A stretch of DNA of 43,777 nucleotides from Flavobacterium sandaracinum (GCF_004349135.1 NZ_SMFN01000026.1:1-43777); one strand, 5' to 3'; positions 1 through 6,530 are shown, numbered from the stretch's first letter. Translations and numbers: made by a program. The notes: a model not told the origin generated them from the letters alone.

Positions 1-118
1 TCTTTACCGTATTTCTTGAAAGGGATAAGTAGCTACTTATAAATAACTTACTCTTTCCATTACAATAGAATTTAATTACTTTTCTAATTTTACTCATGTC
101 TGTTATTTTGTTTGCCAT
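1..118 (-). CDS. istA: IS21 transposase IstA, N-terminal 39 residues (partial)
   Basis: Reading leftward from an ATG at 118, the frame stays open to the window edge. It encodes a helical start with the motifs MANKITDMSKIRKVIKFY and SYLSLSRNTVK. This is the usual N-terminal helix-turn-helix region of IS21-family IstA proteins, in which the 'LSRNTVKK' stretch is the recognition helix. IstA is the DDE transposase that works with the AAA+ helper IstB, which is not in view. The start is fixed by the homologous sequence; no alternative start lies just upstream. Identification is from memory of the family, not a search. Confidence 0.82.
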   Translation of the reverse strand, partial: MANKITDMSKIRKVIKFYCNGKSKLFISSYLSLSRNTVK

Positions 119-201
119 AATCCGTATATTTTTAACGAATGTATGGTTCTAACAACATGAAAAAATCAATAGTTTTTAATCGTTAATTAACCACAAAACC
201 T

Positions 202-286
202 GGTGGTCAATTTGCTCCGGAATTAGGTGGTCAGTTTGCTCCGGAACGGGTGGTCAATTTACTCCGGAATTAGGTGGTCAAATTCA
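202..286. repeat. Four IS21 terminal repeats
   Basis: Copies begin at 202, 226, 249 and 273. The first three share the core GGTGGTCAATTTGCTCCGG with one or two changes; the fourth is shortened to GGTGGTCAAATTCA. They lie between istA and the outer end of the element, where IS21 transposases bind. The spacing of 23-24 bp is regular. They are too short, too few and too similar from end to end to be a CRISPR array. Confidence 0.75.
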
Positions 287-619
287 CCGGTTTTTCCAGC
301 TTCATGGCGATCTGTTATTTAAATCTCATGTAAAAGTATTTAATACCAACATTGGAGATAATACATGTCCTTTAAAGGGGGAGTTTGGCTTTTAATTTCC
401 AATGATTACTGGTTAAAGGACTATAAGAAATCTAATCCATTAAGGAGAAATGTTGGTTCGAACTGTTCGGTCAAGTAGCCCCGTCCAAACAAATGTCGAA
501 CTATTTTATTGAAGATTTGGAAAAATTAGAAAATATTTCCAAGTAAGTATTTCGAATTTAAGTTATAGATTCAATCCTTGATTCATGTTAATAATTAATT
601 GTAAAATAGCTATACCAAA
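287..619. other. Gene-poor stretch with two orphan reading-frame tails
   Basis: No complete gene is visible. A plus-strand frame open from the IS edge runs 288-395 (35 residues, ending EFGF then stop). A second frame runs 436-546 (36 residues, containing ELFGQVAPSKQMSNYF). Both read like C-terminal ends of proteins whose upstream parts are missing. Neither is recognised. They may be the remains of genes cut by the IS21 insertion or by earlier rearrangements. Confidence 0.3.
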
Positions 620-958
620 TTAAAACTTCATTCGCTGTATTCTAACTGCATTCAAAATAGCTAATAAAGCCACACCAACATCGGCAAAAACAGCTTCCCA
701 CATGGTGGCTAAACCTCAGGCACCAAGAACCATTACAATTGCTTTTACTGTGAATGCCAACCCAATGTTTTGCCAAACGATTTGTTTTGTTTTTCTACCA
801 ATATTTATTGCTGTAAAAATTTTCGTGGGCTGGTCGTTTTGAATAACAATGTCGGCAGTTTCGATAGTGGCATCGCTTCCTAAATCTCCCTTGGCAATTC
901 CTGCATCGACCAAAGCGATTACTTGTGCATCATATAGAATTGTAGTCGCGTTTTTCAT
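620..958 (-). pseudogene. 3' fragment of a CadA/ZntA-type P1B ATPase with internal stop
   Basis: The conceptual protein matches the last ~110 residues of the complete ATPase gene at 34838-36934 almost residue for residue (GSDATIETADIVIQNDQPTK, then the terminal membrane helices, ending AVRIQRMKF). It begins inside the hinge motif (YDAQVIALVDAG here, NDAPVVALADAG in the full gene), so the phosphorylation, ATP-binding and CPC regions are absent. A TGA at 716-718 stands where the full gene has a glycine codon, and the frame continues afterwards to a TAA at 620-622. A chance ATG at 958 gives an 80-residue open frame. It lies 8 bp after merA on the same strand and is probably transcribed with it, but cannot make a pump. 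Confidence 0.9.
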
Positions 959-966
959 ATTAAAAT

Positions 967-2625
967 TTAACTAGCACAACAGCTCAATTTGGCAACATCT
1001 TTTCCGAAAGTGATGGCTGCTAGTTTTATGCCTTCGCCTAATGTTAAATAAGGATAAAAACTTTCTGCCAATTCTTTTACGGTTATATTATACTTGATAG
1101 CCATACTCAATTGCTGAATGAGTTCGCCACCTTCGGGAGCAACAATTCTAGCACCAATCAATTTATCGGTTTCGGTATTTCGTATTAATTTGATAAATCC
1201 TCTTGTGTCATTGGCTGCAATAGCTCTTGGAACGTTATTTAATTCTAATTTGCTTACTTCAAAAGGAATGTTTTGGACTTCTGCCTGTGCTTCGTCCAAT
1301 CCTGCTCCTGCTACTTGTGGATCGGTAAAAACTACCCAAGGCAAGGAAGAATAATCGGCTTCATTATTGGCTCCCGTAAAAGCATTTTCTACGGCAATTT
1401 TACCTTCAAAGGCTGCCGTGTAAACAAATGCAGGCGTGTTGGTAACATCGCCTACTGCATAGATGTTAGGTAAATTGGTTTCCATTTTTTCGTTAACCAA
1501 AATGTGCCCTGTTTTAGCAAGTTCCAAACCAATATTTTGCAATCCTAATTTTTGCATATTGGGTGTTGTGCCAGATGCCACTACAACTTTTCCTTTTTCG
1601 ATAATTTGTGTAAAAGAACCGTCAGGGCATTTGCAATGGATAATGGTTTCATTTCCTTTTTTATCAAATTTTACTGCTCTAAAATTTGGCAGGATTTCTA
1701 TACCTTCGTTACGCATTTGTGTTTCCAAGGCTTCACTGATGTCGGGCGTTTGTGTTCTCAACACACGATCAGTAAACTCGATGATACGCACTTTTACGCC
1801 CAAACGATTGTAAGCCATAGCAATTTCTAAACCAATATAACCAGCCCCCATAATGGTCATGCTTTCGGGTTTTTCTTCTAAATCAAAAAGCGAAACGTTG
1901 GTAAGAAAACCTACTTCGTTTAGCCCTTCAATAATTGGAATATTGGTAGTTGCTCCTGTGGCAATGATAAATTTTAGAGCCGTATATTTTACTTTACCAT
2001 CGACCACAATGGTTTTAGTATCTAAAAATTCTGCCCAACCCGTTAGCATTTTCAGGTTATGAAAATCACTTACCACGTCCATATATTTTTTCTTCTGGAG
2101 CGTGGCTACCAATTGTTTTTTGTCTTTAATTACTTGAGCAAAATCTATAGCAACACCTTTGGGTTTGATGCCCGAAAAATTGGAATGTGTTGCGTGATAA
2201 GCTGTTTCCGCTGCACGAATAAGGGTTTTAGAAGGGACACAACCTACGTTTACACAAGTTCCGCCAAAGTCTAAACCACCGTTTACCATTAAGGTCGATA
2301 ATCCTAAACTTTCGGCCTTTATAGCTGCCGAAAATGCCGCCGAACCACCACCGATGATAATTAAATCGAAGTGGTTTGCGTTTGTATTACAACATTTAGT
2401 TTCAGCAGTATGAGCTACTTTATAATTTTTTGTGCTGTTAATAGTATTGATAATTTCTTCTTTACTAGTTTTAGAAGGGTCGAAAGAACATTCGCAACTG
2501 CCGTTTTGATAACTCACTTTTACTTCTGTTACTCCTTCATTTTTGGTAAGCATTTTTTCAATGCCTGTGGCACAATGGTCGCAGGTCATTCCTGCGATAT
2601 CGAGTTTTATATTTTCTGTTTTCAT
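967..2625 (-). CDS. merA: Mercuric reductase MerA with N-terminal HMA domain
   Basis: MerA reduces Hg(II) to volatile Hg(0) with NADPH in the cytoplasm. The 552-residue protein has an N-terminal heavy-metal-associated domain (GMTCDHC, residues 12-18). Next comes an FAD-binding Rossmann motif (IIGGGSAAFSA, about 90-100) and the redox-active pair in GGTCVNVGCVPSK (Cys124 and Cys129). An NAD(P)-binding domain and a dimerisation domain follow. The C-terminus carries the vicinal cysteines typical of MerA (LSCCAS, residues 547-552), which hand Hg(II) to the active site of the partner subunit and separate MerA from dihydrolipoamide dehydrogenase. The length is normal for a one-HMA MerA. It is the last intact gene of the arsR-merTP-merA unit, 81 bp after merTP. 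Confidence 0.95.
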   Translation of the reverse strand: MKTENIKLDIAGMTCDHCATGIEKMLTKNEGVTEVKVSYQNGSCECSFDPSKTSKEEIINTINSTKNYKVAHTAETKCCNTNANHFDLIIIGGGSAAFSAAIKAESLGLSTLMVNGGLDFGGTCVNVGCVPSKTLIRAAETAYHATHSNFSGIKPKGVAIDFAQVIKDKKQLVATLQKKKYMDVVSDFHNLKMLTGWAEFLDTKTIVVDGKVKYTALKFIIATGATTNIPIIEGLNEVGFLTNVSLFDLEEKPESMTIMGAGYIGLEIAMAYNRLGVKVRIIEFTDRVLRTQTPDISEALETQMRNEGIEILPNFRAVKFDKKGNETIIHCKCPDGSFTQIIEKGKVVVASGTTPNMQKLGLQNIGLELAKTGHILVNEKMETNLPNIYAVGDVTNTPAFVYTAAFEGKIAVENAFTGANNEADYSSLPWVVFTDPQVAGAGLDEAQAEVQNIPFEVSKLELNNVPRAIAANDTRGFIKLIRNTETDKLIGARIVAPEGGELIQQLSMAIKYNITVKELAESFYPYLTLGEGIKLAAITFGKDVAKLSCCAS

Positions 2626-2667
2626 TTTCTTATTTTAATTAAATGCTTAATAATAGAGTCAAAAAAA

Positions 2668-2706
2668 TTATTTGCAACCGTTTAGACCACAAACGTGTCC
2701 AGTTTG
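2668..2706 (-). other. In-frame Cys-containing extension after the merTP stop
   Basis: Directly after the merTP TGA (2707-2709) the same frame stays open for 12 more codons, reading QTGHVCGLNGCK, then TAA at 2668-2670. Together with one changed base (TGA from TGC or TGT) the protein would end PPHCQTGHVCGLNGCK, a plausible metal-binding tail. This may be a former C-terminal extension lost through a nonsense mutation. Readthrough cannot be judged from sequence. The short length means chance is possible. Confidence 0.35.
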
Positions 2707-3339
2707 TCAGTGTGGAGGATTTACGGATGTTGGTACTTCTCCTGATACTTTGTAACCTGTGGTATTAATAGCTTTTATGATAGCCTCTTTGTTCGTTTTA
2801 CTATTGTCAAATTTTACAACTGCGATTCCTTCGTTGCTATTAGCAGAAACGGTTACAATTCCCGGTAATTTGTTTATTTCATTTTTAACGTGATCTTCGC
2901 AACTGGCACAAGTCATTCCACTCACATTAAATTTTACTTCTTGTATATTATCAGAAGAAACAACAATTAGCTGTTTGTCCGCTTTTGGATAAAAAACTTG
3001 TCCATAGTATGGGAAAGCCATCATTAAAAAAGTAAACACCGTTACAATGCCTAAAAACTTTTTAGTTTTCACAAATGGTATTTTATCCTCTTCTTCACAA
3101 GTACATTGTATTTCTTCGGTCGTTCGTGGTTTTAGTTTTTGAGTCCAAGCAAAGCCCAATACCAAAACAGTTATTCCAATTAAGTAAGGGCGAAAAGGTT
3201 CTAACCACGAGAACGTTGATGCTACGCCAGAAGCTCCAGAAATAAGAGCTAAAACGGGCGTTATGCAACAAAGTGATGCTGTCACTGCTGATAAAATACT
3301 TGCTACAGCAAGTTTTCCTGATTTTGAATTTGTGTTCAT
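2707..3339 (-). CDS. merTP: MerTP: mercuric ion transporter fused to an HMA domain
   Basis: This 210-residue protein joins the inner-membrane transporter MerT to a MerP-like metal-binding domain. The N-terminal half has three predicted membrane segments. The first carries the vicinal cysteines of MerT (ASLCCITPV, Cys24 and Cys25). A cytoplasmic loop has a second pair (QCTC, Cys79 and Cys81). After the third helix (about 95-115) comes an HMA fold with GMTCASC (141-147). Hg(II) passes from the HMA domain through the cysteine pairs to MerA. Such fusions are known in Bacteroidota. The start ATG overlaps the stop of the upstream regulator (ATGA), indicating translational coupling. The frame continues after the stop with a Cys-containing tail, listed separately. 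Confidence 0.93.
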   Translation of the reverse strand: MNTNSKSGKLAVASILSAVTASLCCITPVLALISGASGVASTFSWLEPFRPYLIGITVLVLGFAWTQKLKPRTTEEIQCTCEEEDKIPFVKTKKFLGIVTVFTFLMMAFPYYGQVFYPKADKQLIVVSSDNIQEVKFNVSGMTCASCEDHVKNEINKLPGIVTVSANSNEGIAVVKFDNSKTNKEAIIKAINTTGYKVSGEVPTSVNPPH

Positions 3340-3716
3340 ATGAGTTCTAAATTTGAATTTTGACTAATAATGTATTTAAAAAAGGGACGAAGTATTTGTA
3401 ATTGTTCTGATTTTAGAGAATAAAAAATAGTTTGGCCAGACCGTCTTGCTTCAATAACATTTCCGTCTTTCATTTTGCGTAGATGTTGTGAAACGGCAGG
3501 AATACTCATTTCTAAAATATCGGCAAGGTCGCAAGGACAAAGTTCATTTTCTTCTTCAAGAAGAAACATTATTTTTAGTCGTACTTCATTGCCAGCTAAT
3601 GCTAATAAACCACTCAATTGTTCAAAAGCGTTGCTGTTATTTTCTAATTTGTTTTTACAGGTATTGATTTGATTTTTATCAGCCAAAACTCTTATACACG
3701 TTTGATTATTGTCCAT
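3336..3716 (-). CDS. ArsR/SmtB-family repressor of the mer operon
   Basis: The 126-residue protein has a winged-helix DNA-binding fold with the ArsR-family metal-site motif ELCPCDL (residues 58-64, Cys60 and Cys62) at the start of the fourth helix. The recognition region SIPAVSQHLRKMKDGNVIEA and the wing SGQTIFYSL follow. Two extra cysteines (Cys7, Cys20) lie in the N-terminal arm and could complete a thiolate site. Members with this motif release DNA when As(III), Hg(II), Cd(II) or Pb(II) binds; here Hg(II) is inferred from the merTP-merA context. It is the first gene of the operon, overlaps merTP by 4 bp, and sits just downstream of a perfect palindrome overlapping the promoter. No MerR-type regulator is present. 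Confidence 0.9.
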   Translation of the reverse strand: MDNNQTCIRVLADKNQINTCKNKLENNSNAFEQLSGLLALAGNEVRLKIMFLLEEENELCPCDLADILEMSIPAVSQHLRKMKDGNVIEARRSGQTIFYSLKSEQLQILRPFFKYIISQNSNLELI

Positions 3717-3745
3717 TGTTGTAATTGTTTAAATTGAATACTAAA

Positions 3746-3778
3746 CAAATGTAGTTAATTGTTTTATTATTTAAGCAA
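3746..3778 (-). promoter_or_regulatory. Bacteroidota-type promoter of the mer operon
   Basis: On the minus strand a TACATTTG box (plus-strand 3746-3753) matches the Bacteroidota -7 consensus TAnnTTTG. A TTG (plus-strand 3776-3778) lies 22 bp upstream, inside the range described for Flavobacterium -33 boxes. Transcription would start around 3740, giving a leader of about 25 bases before the ATG at 3716. The -33 element lies inside the palindromic operator. Confidence 0.65.
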
Positions 3779-3793
3779 ATGCTTAAATAATAA
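3764..3793. promoter_or_regulatory. Perfect 30-bp palindrome, candidate ArsR operator
   Basis: Two perfect 14-base arms (right arm TGCTTAAATAATAA) flank a 2-base centre AA. This 14-2-14 layout resembles the 12-2-12 dyads bound by ArsR/SmtB repressors. It sits 48 bp upstream of the repressor start and covers the -33 box, so bound repressor would block RNA polymerase. Autoregulation and Hg-triggered release are inferred. Confidence 0.8.
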
Positions 3794-3860
3794 AAATAAG
3801 TTTAACATTTTACTTTGAAATGAATACTTCAATTTTTAAAGTAAATGATTTAGTATTGCT

Positions 3861-3945
3861 TTTCATTCAAACTGTACTCAAATTACCATCGGTAAATACT
3901 TTGACTTGAGTCATTATAAGCATTGACAAAGTGTTATTAGAGAGA
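3861..3945 (-). pseudogene. Scar of a multicopper-oxidase/CopB barrel gene
   Basis: About 80 bp align with the 3' part of the multicopper oxidase at 6858-6940 (shared stretches include ATTATAAGCATTG-like and TCATTCAAACTGTA-like blocks). Translated on the minus strand it gives NNTLSMLIMTQVKVFTDGN against NYTLPMLIVAQAEVFTDGN in the intact gene. It then loses frame through a 2-base deletion. It is a decayed fragment with no start or stop of its own, lying just upstream of the mer promoter. Confidence 0.75.
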
Positions 3946-4201
3946 GGTGACGGTAATGGCAGGATGGAAAGATCCTAAAACTCGTAATCGTTTTATGAAG
4001 TTAATCATTCCTACAGCATGATATATATTATTTATTTGTGGAAATAAAAATTTAAAAAATTCCAAGTTACATGCTTAAATAAACCGTAAATTTATATTAA
4101 ATTACTGAATAATAGTGATTTATAATCAATTAAACATTTTTTAGTGATCGAAATTATTGAGTATTTGTATTTGGTTTAACTTAAAAACTAAAACAACAAC
4201 T
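3946..4201. other. Intergenic region with an operator-like half-site
   Basis: No gene is supported. A short plus-strand frame at 3957-4022 (MAGWKDPKTRNRFMKLI...) is not recognised and may be another remnant. At 4071-4082 the sequence ATGCTTAAATAA repeats the right arm of the mer palindrome, 120 bp upstream of the cytochrome start, but no matching left arm follows. No TAnnTTTG promoter was found for the cytochrome. Confidence 0.3.
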
Positions 4202-4810
4202 ATGAAAAAACCAAAACAATATGGTGTGTTTTTCAGTCAAACTCTGCGTAAACTCTTCCGAACTATCAAAATCGAATTAGTAATCATTACCGCATTAATG
4301 TATACACAGTTGATACTTACTTCTTGCAGGAATTCTGAAAAAAAACAGAAACAAGTTAAACAGAACCACCCTCAACAAAAAGAAGAAGAAAATCACAACC
4401 ATGAACATAGCGAACATTCACAATTAATGAATGAAACTCGCGAATGGTTAAAACAGGAATTGGGCGAAAAATATAATCAGCCCGTATCTCTCGGTACAGA
4501 GGAACAACTTGCACAAGGCAAAGATATATTCACAAAATATTGTGCTACTTGTCACGGTATTAGCGGTAAAGGCGATGGTCCAGGAGCAACGACATTACAA
4601 CCAAAACCAGCCGATTTTACTGATCCTGAACATTCGTCATTTTATTCAAATCAAGGACGAATATACCTCATAAAAAAAGGAATGAAGGGAACTGCAATGG
4701 CAGCATGGGAAAACGTTTTGAGCGAAGAAGAAATCCTTTCGGTCTATGCATATGTAAATTCTCTGAAAAATTCAGGCGAAATGATGGAACACCAGGGGCA
4801 AAATTATTAG
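4202..4810 (+). CDS. c-type cytochrome lipoprotein with His-rich linker
   Basis: The start is taken at 4202 (MKKPKQYG); a frame open from 4157 adds 15 unlikely residues. The 202-residue protein has a basic N-terminus and a hydrophobic segment ending in a lipobox (LILTSC, Cys42), so it should be a lipid-anchored periplasmic protein. A Glu/His/Gln-rich linker follows (about 45-75). The cytochrome c fold has one haem site CATCHG (Cys114 to His118), then GKGDGPGATTL and a likely axial methionine in GMKGTAMAAW. The class I cytochrome would carry electrons, perhaps for metal oxidation or reduction, but the partner is unknown. It is alone on the plus strand, converging on uspA. Confidence 0.85.
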   Translation: MKKPKQYGVFFSQTLRKLFRTIKIELVIITALMYTQLILTSCRNSEKKQKQVKQNHPQQKEEENHNHEHSEHSQLMNETREWLKQELGEKYNQPVSLGTEEQLAQGKDIFTKYCATCHGISGKGDGPGATTLQPKPADFTDPEHSSFYSNQGRIYLIKKGMKGTAMAAWENVLSEEEILSVYAYVNSLKNSGEMMEHQGQNY

Positions 4811-4930
4811 GAAAATGAATGAAAAAAAACATAAATAATTCAAATGATAATAACCGAAGTACTTTTAAAAGAAATGGAGAATATTTCAAATTCAGAAAAG
4901 TAATTGCAAACATATATTTATATCGTCATT

Positions 4931-5057
4931 ATGTATAAAGCAATGGTAAAAATTCTTAAAACAGTATGGATATACACTATGGCATTATTACTATGGAGCT
5001 TTTCAGCTAAGAGTCAACAAAGATACCAAACAAGGAACGGAAGTATTGTTAAGTTTT
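4931..5057 (+). pseudogene. 5' fragment of a secreted YceI-like gene
   Basis: The frame starts with a convincing signal peptide (MVKILKTVWIYTMALLLWSF, ending SAKSQQ). Then come about ten residues, RYQTRNGSIV, that resemble the first strand of YceI-family lipocalin-like proteins in Bacteroidota. After that it runs directly into the antisense of the uspA 3' end and continues without meaning to 5140. The start is ATG 4931 or 4943. It is interpreted as a gene cut off by a recombination event whose breakpoint lies near 5050. The YceI assignment rests on a short stretch. Confidence 0.55.
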
Positions 5058-5501
5058 TTATTTACGTACAATCTCCACAGAACATTTTGCATGTAATGCC
5101 ACCGCTTGCGAAACCGAGCCAAGCAGAAAGCCTTCTATAACCCCATGACCATGAGAACCAACGATAATCAAATCAGCACCAAATGTTTCAGCTTCTTTGA
5201 GTATTGCACTTTTTGGAGAACCTTCAATAACCACTGTAGTTACAATTAAAGCCGGATTTTTATCACGCAAAATTTTCGCTGCATTTTCAGTAATTTTCTT
5301 TGCAGATTTAAAGGCGTTTTGGTCAACTTCAGCATAATACTCATGTGAAACTCCCATTGGTTCAAGAGTATTTATTAGCGACATTCTTTCATAAACAGAA
5401 ACAATACATACTTTAGTGTTTACTGGAAATAGTCTGTTTGCAACTTCGTCTACAGCTGTTTTACTATATTTTGAACCATCGGTTGCTAGTAGAATTTTCA
5501 T
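5058..5501 (-). CDS. Universal stress protein (UspA family)
   Basis: The 147-residue protein starts KILLATDGSKYSKTAVDEV and has the UspA ATP-binding signature near the end (GSHGHGVIEGFLLGSVSQAV), so it is a single UspA domain of normal size. Such proteins bind ATP and aid survival under stress. The start is placed at ATG 5501 because a GGAG lies at a suitable distance upstream and homologues begin at this point; an in-frame extension to 5540 is not needed. The ATG overlaps the stop of the HMBD microprotein upstream (ATGA), suggesting that the two are translated together. UspA genes beside metal-resistance genes are common, but their exact task there is not known. Confidence 0.9.
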   Translation of the reverse strand: MKILLATDGSKYSKTAVDEVANRLFPVNTKVCIVSVYERMSLINTLEPMGVSHEYYAEVDQNAFKSAKKITENAAKILRDKNPALIVTTVVIEGSPKSAILKEAETFGADLIIVGSHGHGVIEGFLLGSVSQAVALHAKCSVEIVRK

Positions 5502-5605
5502 TCTTTTTTCTCCATTAAATTCATTCCGCATTTGGGACATTTTCCGGGTTTATCCGAAGTAACTTCTGGGTGCATGGGGCAGGTATACGTTTTTTGAGTT
5601 TCCAT
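5498..5605 (-). CDS. 35-residue stand-alone heavy-metal-binding domain (HMBD) microprotein
   Basis: An ATG at 5605 opens a 35-codon frame whose whole product is one HMBD unit. It reads METQKTYTCPMHPEV, a short linker SDKPG, then KCPKCGMNLMEKKE. The motif pair CPMHPE and CPKCGM is the same as in the oxidase, CopA and adaptor proteins of this window, and gives Cys, Met and His ligands for soft metals. There is no signal peptide, so it should stay in the cytoplasm unless exported otherwise. Its stop codon overlaps the uspA start (ATGA). The coding call is supported by the exact domain match from start to stop. It could have arisen from the N-terminus of a larger HMBD protein, but now has its own start and stop. 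Confidence 0.8.
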   Translation of the reverse strand: METQKTYTCPMHPEVTSDKPGKCPKCGMNLMEKKE

Positions 5606-5638
5606 TTTTTTTATATTTTAATGTTGTTTGTATTTGTA

Positions 5639-6061
5639 TTATTTGGACATATCCATATTTTTATCCATTCCAGTCATTTTGTGTGATTGCATTTTTTTAT
5701 CATTCATCATATCCATCATTTTAGGATTATCCATCATCGATTTACACATTTCAGACATCATCGTAGTATCTGTTTTAGATGCTTCCATCATTTCGGTCAT
5801 CATTCCTTTCATCATAGCTGGATTATCCTTCATCATTTTCATCATATTTTCGTGATTTGTCATCATCATTTTTCCTTTACTACTGTTCATCATTGCTTGC
5901 ATCATATCTTTAGACATATCGCTATTGTTAGCAATAGTATCCATAATTGCCTTTTTTGTATCTGAATTTGAAAGAATTTGATTTACATCAGTTTTGGATT
6001 GGCACGATGTAAACAAACCAATCGATACAATAATTAATGTGATTTTTTGTAATGTTTTCAT
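5639..6061 (-). CDS. Methionine-rich copper-binding lipoprotein (putative)
   Basis: The 140-residue protein has a signal sequence with a lipobox (SIGLFTSC, Cys20). After it come runs of methionines (MM and MMM pairs, many as MMxxMM). About 34 of 140 residues are Met, with few aromatic residues. Met clusters bind Cu(I) and Ag(I) in the periplasm, as in CusF, CopC-like and PcoE-like proteins, so a copper-sequestering role is inferred. It has no recognised fold. It lies between csp (6148-6495) and the HMBD-uspA pair, all on the minus strand. The complementary strand also shows a long Ile/His-rich frame, which is only the mirror of the Met codons. Confidence 0.75.
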   Translation of the reverse strand: MKTLQKITLIIVSIGLFTSCQSKTDVNQILSNSDTKKAIMDTIANNSDMSKDMMQAMMNSSKGKMMMTNHENMMKMMKDNPAMMKGMMTEMMEASKTDTTMMSEMCKSMMDNPKMMDMMNDKKMQSHKMTGMDKNMDMSK

Positions 6062-6147
6062 AGTTTATAATTTTGATTGTTTAAAATCTCTTAAATAATT
6101 CCTCTAAACGAAACTTTATTTAAGAGATTGAAATACTCACATTTTAC

Positions 6148-6495
6148 TCATTTTACGGTGCTTAACTTACTCATATTACTGCACTCAACAGCACATTTTC
6201 GACAGGCTTCCGCACAATTTTTGCAATGCTCCATGTGTGCATGTTTTTCACATTCTTTGGCGCAAGCTGTACAAATTTCGGCGCATAATTTGCAGATTTT
6301 TTCCGTAAACTCACTTCCGCTTGCCATAGCCTGCATTGCAAATAAACAAATAGCTGCACAATCATGATCTAGTTTTATGCAACGCGCTAACATTTTTACG
6401 TCTTGCTCATTCAAGCATTCACTTTCGCAATGCGAACATTCTACTGCACATTCTGAACATGCATCGATACAATCTTTAAATTTTTGATGACTCAT
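6148..6495 (-). CDS. Cys-rich four-helix-bundle copper storage protein (Csp/DUF326 type)
   Basis: The 115-residue protein has 19 cysteines in repeated CxxxC spacing (KDCIDACSECAVECSHCESEC, and later KLCAEICTACAKECEK), interleaved with helical residues. This is the hallmark of the Csp family, formerly DUF326. These proteins form a four-helix bundle whose core is lined with thiolates that can store many Cu(I) ions. No signal peptide is present, so it resembles the cytosolic Csp3 type. Homologues have similar length. It is followed by the Met-rich lipoprotein on the same strand. A small dyad (6513-6530) sits in its leader. Confidence 0.88.
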   Translation of the reverse strand: MSHQKFKDCIDACSECAVECSHCESECLNEQDVKMLARCIKLDHDCAAICLFAMQAMASGSEFTEKICKLCAEICTACAKECEKHAHMEHCKNCAEACRKCAVECSNMSKLSTVK

Positions 6496-6512
6496 CTTTT
6501 TTAAATTTAAAT

Positions 6513-6530
6513 TGCGAATTAATTTTCGCA
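6513..6530. promoter_or_regulatory. Short dyad in the csp leader
   Basis: TGCGAA and TTCGCA flank a 6-base spacer TTAATT, 18 bp upstream of the csp ATG. It may be an operator half-pair or a small RNA hairpin. No TAnnTTTG promoter with correct spacing was found nearby, only a near match TACCTTTA. Confidence 0.25.

Larger units (their letters stand above)
1..286 (-). mobile_element. IS21-family insertion sequence, one end (truncated by window edge)
   Basis: The sequence holds the first 39 codons of an IstA-like transposase reading leftward, preceded by a cluster of four short direct repeats. Multiple short terminal repeats upstream of istA are a known feature of IS21-family ends. On the plus strand the last repeat finishes in CA at 285-286, which fits the TG...CA termini of this family, so the outer end of the element is placed there. 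The rest of istA, istB and the other end lie outside the window, so it cannot be said whether the element is intact. Confidence 0.8.

Noticed and set aside
202..290. CRISPR-like short regular repeats
   Set aside because: The units are separated by only 2-4 bases without spacers and stand before istA; they are IS21 terminal repeats.
716..718. TGA in the CadA-like fragment as selenocysteine or readthrough codon
   Set aside because: The full copy has glycine at this place, the gene lacks all catalytic parts, and no SECIS-like structure was seen; a plain nonsense mutation is simpler.
967..3716. Complete mer transposon (Tn21/Tn501 type)
   Set aside because: No tnpA/tnpR, no 38-bp inverted ends and no merR were found; only a mer operon with an IS21 end some distance away is supported.
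4843..4902. 19-codon frame after the cytochrome gene
   Set aside because: Too short, no motif and no sign of conservation.
5628..5965. Plus-strand Ile- and His-rich frames
   Set aside because: They mirror the Met codons of the Met-rich lipoprotein (ATG read as CAT or ATC) and have no independent support.
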